Below are positions 13,795 to 16,021 of a stretch of DNA of 16,021 bases, piece after piece; the first letter of the stretch is position 1, and the number at the start of each line of letters is the position of its first letter. Both the position numbers and the translations under genes were made by a program. Location: positions 1-16,021 of the forward strand of contig JAKAMD010000035.1 in assembly GCA_021823875.1 (NCBI GenBank), in the 5' to 3' direction. The notes beneath the pieces were generated by a model. It did no database searches. It saw nothing but the letters and a program-made list of their open reading frames with translations, and was not told the origin of the DNA. The stretch is from Pseudomonadota bacterium (GTDB lineage Bacteria > Pseudomonadota > Alphaproteobacteria > Rhizobiales > Xanthobacteraceae).

Positions 13795-13815
13795 AATTCG
13801 CGGGGGTAACGACGA

Positions 13816-14706
13816 ATGCGTTGCGCAATAGCTTTCGCTCTTGCGATTTCGGTATCGGCGATCGGTGGAAGCGCCTTCGCTGAAGACGCCAAGGCACCCA
13901 ACCCGGCACTGACGCAGACCAAGTGCGACAATCCAAACGCGCTCGGCGTCGCGCGCATCGTGCAGATCGATACCACCGGCGGACCCGGCTTCGGCTTTGA
14001 GCATTTCAAGGCCTACGACTTCCTGCGCGACCACGAGGTGGTGCTGACCTTCGACGACGGTCCGTGGCCCTGGAACACCGAGCACGTACTCAAAGCACTG
14101 GCCGACCAGTGCACCAAGGCGATGTTCTTCCCGATCGGCAAGCACGCCGGCTGGCACCCCGAAATTCTCAAGAAGGTGGTGGCCGCCGGCATGACCGTCG
14201 GCTCGCACACCTGGTCGCACAAGGACCTGTCGACGCTGCCGGTGGAAGAAGCGAAGGCAGAGATCGAGAAAGGCATCGCGGCGGTGAGCATCGCCGATGG
14301 CGACAAGCCGATCGCGCCGTTCTTCCGCTTCCCGGCGCTCAGGCACCCGCCGGAGCTCTTGAAATACATGGCCGAACGCAATGTCGGCATCTTCTCCACC
14401 GACATCGACTCCTTCGATTTCAAGATCCACCGGCCCGCTCAGCTCATCAAGGCGGTGATGCATAAGCTGGAGAAGCGCGGCAAGGGCATCGTGCTGATGC
14501 ACGACTTCCAGCGCGGGACCGCCGAGGCGCTGCCCGAGCTGCTCAAGCAGATGAAAGAGAAGGGCTTCAAGATCGTGCAGGTGGTCGGCAAGACCCCGCT
14601 GCAGCCCGAGAAGCAGTATGTCGCTGAAGTTGCCAAGGAAATCGGCGGCGGCATCGAAGACGCCCGGCCGATGTCCTCGGTAATCAAGACCATCAGCGGC
14701 AACTGA
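13816..14706 (+). CDS. Secreted polysaccharide deacetylase (NodB homology domain)
   Basis: A 296-residue protein with a signal peptide (cleavage likely after AFA at residue 22) and a carbohydrate-esterase-4 domain. Motif 1 is TFDDGP at 78-83 (Asp81 metal ligand), and motif 2 is SHTWSH at 130-135 (His131, His135 metal ligands). Motif 3 is FRFPALR at 170-176, deviating from the usual R-P-P-Y-G. Motif 4 is 'STDIDSFDF' (194-202), and motif 5 is 'VLMHDF' with His229. The metal triad and catalytic His are intact, so an active periplasmic deacetylase on chitin-, peptidoglycan- or exopolysaccharide-like GlcNAc is likely; the substrate is unknown. GGGGG eight to nine bases before ATG supports the start. 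It is a single gene with its own promoter region and a strong terminator. Confidence 0.92.
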   Translation: MRCAIAFALAISVSAIGGSAFAEDAKAPNPALTQTKCDNPNALGVARIVQIDTTGGPGFGFEHFKAYDFLRDHEVVLTFDDGPWPWNTEHVLKALADQCTKAMFFPIGKHAGWHPEILKKVVAAGMTVGSHTWSHKDLSTLPVEEAKAEIEKGIAAVSIADGDKPIAPFFRFPALRHPPELLKYMAERNVGIFSTDIDSFDFKIHRPAQLIKAVMHKLEKRGKGIVLMHDFQRGTAEALPELLKQMKEKGFKIVQVVGKTPLQPEKQYVAEVAKEIGGGIEDARPMSSVIKTISGN

Positions 14707-14730
14707 AGCCGACAACGACGTTTCAACAGT

Positions 14731-14766
14731 CGGCCGCGCGACCTGCTCGCGCGGCCGTTTCTTTTT
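14731..14766 (+). terminator. Strong intrinsic terminator after the deacetylase gene
   Basis: An 11-base perfect stem (14731-14741 with 14747-14757, CGGCCGCGCGA paired with TCGCGCGGCCG) with a 5-base loop is followed by TTTCTTTTT (14758-14766). It begins 25 bases after the deacetylase stop. Confidence 0.92.
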
Positions 14767-14897
14767 GCATCGCACGGAGATGACGCCGCGCGCGACCGCC
14801 TTCCCTCCCCCCACTATTTTATTTGACTGTAACGAGCCCCAAGAACAATCATTGGTTGCGCATTGAGGCGCCTTGCAACGACATTGGGGGAACAGCC

Positions 14898-16021
14898 ATG
14901 ACGGCCGTAACGGTTAAGACCTATGCGAGTCCGACCTGCATTCTGCTGGCCTTCGACTGGGCGGATGGCGCGCAACACTCAAACTTCCTTGGCTTCGCGA
15001 TCCGCCGCACACCCGGTTACGGCAAGGACAAGCAGCCGCAATTCCTGTTCAACAAATTGGATTTTGTGCCGATCGCCGAGACCGCCAAGCCCAAGCCCAG
15101 CAATCAGGCCCCGATCCAGAAATTCAATTGGTGGGACAGCGGATTCAACACCGAGGATCGCGGCAAGGACTTCAAATACGAGATCGTGCCGGTGCTCGGA
15201 ACCGGGCCGAACGATCTGCAATTGCAAATGGCGGCGGCGGGTTCGGTCACGATAACACTACCGACGGTCCTCGATGGCAAGATCGCCACCTATTTCAACC
15301 GGGCCGTGGTGAGCGCGCAGAGTTTCCTGCGTCTGAAGTCTGCGCCGCTCAAGAAGCAGATGGAGTGGCTCGCCAACGGGCTGCAAGACGCCGTTCCCGA
15401 GGTGCTGCAAGAAAGCGACGCCTTCGACTGCGCGATCTATCACCTCAGCGACGGCTTATGGATCCTGCCGAGCTTCAAAGACTTCAGCGGCCGCGGTTCC
15501 TTGACCTATTTCGACAAAGGCAAGGACACCAAATCGGAGGCGGGCGCGGCCTATCTCGGCGGCAAGAAGAACATTTCGAAGCATAAGCGCGATGCGATCA
15601 GCAAGCTCATGCACGACAAGTTCATCGTCTCCTACAAGAACGGGGTTGAAGCCGGCGTGCTGATGGGCTCGACCAATTTCACCCCGGAAGCGCAAACGGT
15701 GCAGGCCAATCTGCTGCACATCCTGCATTCGCCGCAGCTCGGCAAGCTGTACGCCCAGCGCGCGCAGTTGCTCGCCGCCAACAAAGCAACCAAGGACATC
15801 GCCAAGCTCACCGGCTGGCACGACGTCACCGATATTCCGGGCACCCGTGTCCGCGTCTTCTTCACGCCCGAGCCGGGCAAGCAACGCGCATTCCTCGATA
15901 CCGTGACCGAAGCCGTCAAGGGCGCAAAATCGTCCGTTCTGTTCTGCATGTTCACCGCGTCGGACGAGGATTTGATGAATGCGATCTTCGCCAAGGGCGA
16001 CTCGAAAGATCATCTCATCTA
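14898..16021 (+). CDS. Phospholipase-D-like protein, partial (runs off the right edge)
   Basis: The open frame starts at an ATG with GGGGG ahead of it (14886-14890 region) and stays open for 374 codons to the window end. No signal peptide is seen. Residues 1-125 form a beta-rich, fibronectin-like N-terminal part ('ILLAFDWADG...FLGFAIRR'). Residues 138-300 are the first phospholipase-D-type half, with 'LMHDKFIV' (His239, Lys241) and 'LMGSTNFTPEA' (Gly257, Ser258, Asn260). The usual Asp four residues after the Lys of HxK is absent (Tyr246 follows instead), so the HKD motif is incomplete. From 318 a second half begins ('RVRVFFTPEP...SSVLFCMFTASD'). The second HKD lies beyond the edge. A TTGACT at 14823 could belong to its promoter. 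Substrate (lipid or nucleic acid) unknown. Confidence 0.85.
   Translation, partial: MTAVTVKTYASPTCILLAFDWADGAQHSNFLGFAIRRTPGYGKDKQPQFLFNKLDFVPIAETAKPKPSNQAPIQKFNWWDSGFNTEDRGKDFKYEIVPVLGTGPNDLQLQMAAAGSVTITLPTVLDGKIATYFNRAVVSAQSFLRLKSAPLKKQMEWLANGLQDAVPEVLQESDAFDCAIYHLSDGLWILPSFKDFSGRGSLTYFDKGKDTKSEAGAAYLGGKKNISKHKRDAISKLMHDKFIVSYKNGVEAGVLMGSTNFTPEAQTVQANLLHILHSPQLGKLYAQRAQLLAANKATKDIAKLTGWHDVTDIPGTRVRVFFTPEPGKQRAFLDTVTEAVKGAKSSVLFCMFTASDEDLMNAIFAKGDSKDHLI

Larger units (their letters stand above)
13374..13815. other. 442-base intergenic region, AT-richer than its surroundings
   Basis: No convincing gene. The middle (about 13555-13710) is clearly richer in A+T than the rest of the window. It holds a consensus DnaA box (13697-13705), a second weaker TGTGGA-type box (13624-13632) abutting a CtrA-like TTAACCAT (13632-13639), an 11-base palindrome CCCAATTTGGG (13670-13680), a 16-base inverted repeat AATTAT-GTGG-ATAATT (13692-13707) around the DnaA box, and a 21-base palindrome next to the deacetylase start. 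The left end should contain the promoter of the Sco pair, but I could not pick one out. Confidence 0.6.

Noticed and set aside
13246..14814. A 522-codon open frame on the minus strand opposite the polysaccharide deacetylase.
   Set aside because: It is the mirror of a GC-rich gene. The deacetylase has a signal peptide, all CE4 motifs and a terminator, whereas the opposite frame has no recognisable domain and runs through the AT-rich intergenic region and into the Sco-linked peptide gene in another frame.
1..16021. Search for tRNA and rRNA genes, CRISPR arrays, insertion sequences and phage attachment sites.
   Set aside because: No cloverleaf sequences, regularly spaced repeats, transposase-like proteins or flanking duplications were seen.

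Overview
The window is GC-rich, densely packed chromosomal DNA from an alphaproteobacterium. It most likely comes from Hyphomicrobiales near the Bradyrhizobium/Rhodopseudomonas/Xanthobacteraceae group. This is inferred from gene content and protein character: a Bradyrhizobium-type TlpA, argH-lptM-lysA, a HIG1-cobO-etfBA-3-hydroxybutyryl-CoA dehydrogenase run, and a BjaI/RpaI-like autoinducer synthase. I could not run a database comparison.

Left part (1-4.0 kb). On the minus strand lie the start of lysA, the small lipoprotein gene lptM, and argH. A plus-strand gene for a secreted protein of unknown function sits between lptM and argH, abutting argH tail to tail with no bases between. Divergent from argH (27 bases between start codons) is tlpA, a membrane-anchored thioredoxin-like protein. 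It is followed by a single-domain rhodanese and a small YjfB-like protein on the minus strand.

Middle part (4.0-8.5 kb). A minus-strand run reads HIG1 membrane protein, cob(I)alamin adenosyltransferase, rhomboid protease, ETF beta, ETF alpha, 3-hydroxybutyryl-CoA dehydrogenase. It combines acyl-CoA/short-chain carbon metabolism, electron transfer to the quinone pool and cobalamin cofactor supply.

Right-middle part (8.6-12.5 kb). A plus-strand membrane glycosyltransferase of the cellulose-synthase-like GT2 type carries an MshEN/GspE-N-like N-terminal domain. It converges on a quorum-sensing locus on the minus strand: luxR-type regulator, luxI-type synthase, and an uncharacterised 63-residue protein with a strong ribosome binding site. 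A perfect 20-base inverted repeat between luxR and luxI is a good lux-box candidate.

Right part (12.5-16.0 kb). A minus-strand pair encodes a tiny membrane peptide and a Sco-family copper/redox protein, a known partner type for TlpA in cytochrome oxidase CuA assembly. A 440-base AT-richer intergenic region holds a consensus DnaA box, a CtrA-like half site and a 21-base palindrome. It precedes a secreted polysaccharide deacetylase with a clear intrinsic terminator. The window ends inside a phospholipase-D-like protein gene.

I saw no insertion sequences, CRISPR arrays, tRNA or rRNA genes. The most notable material is the quorum-sensing locus with its extra small gene and lux-box candidate, the possible second-messenger-regulated glycosyltransferase next to it, and the regulatory region ahead of the deacetylase.
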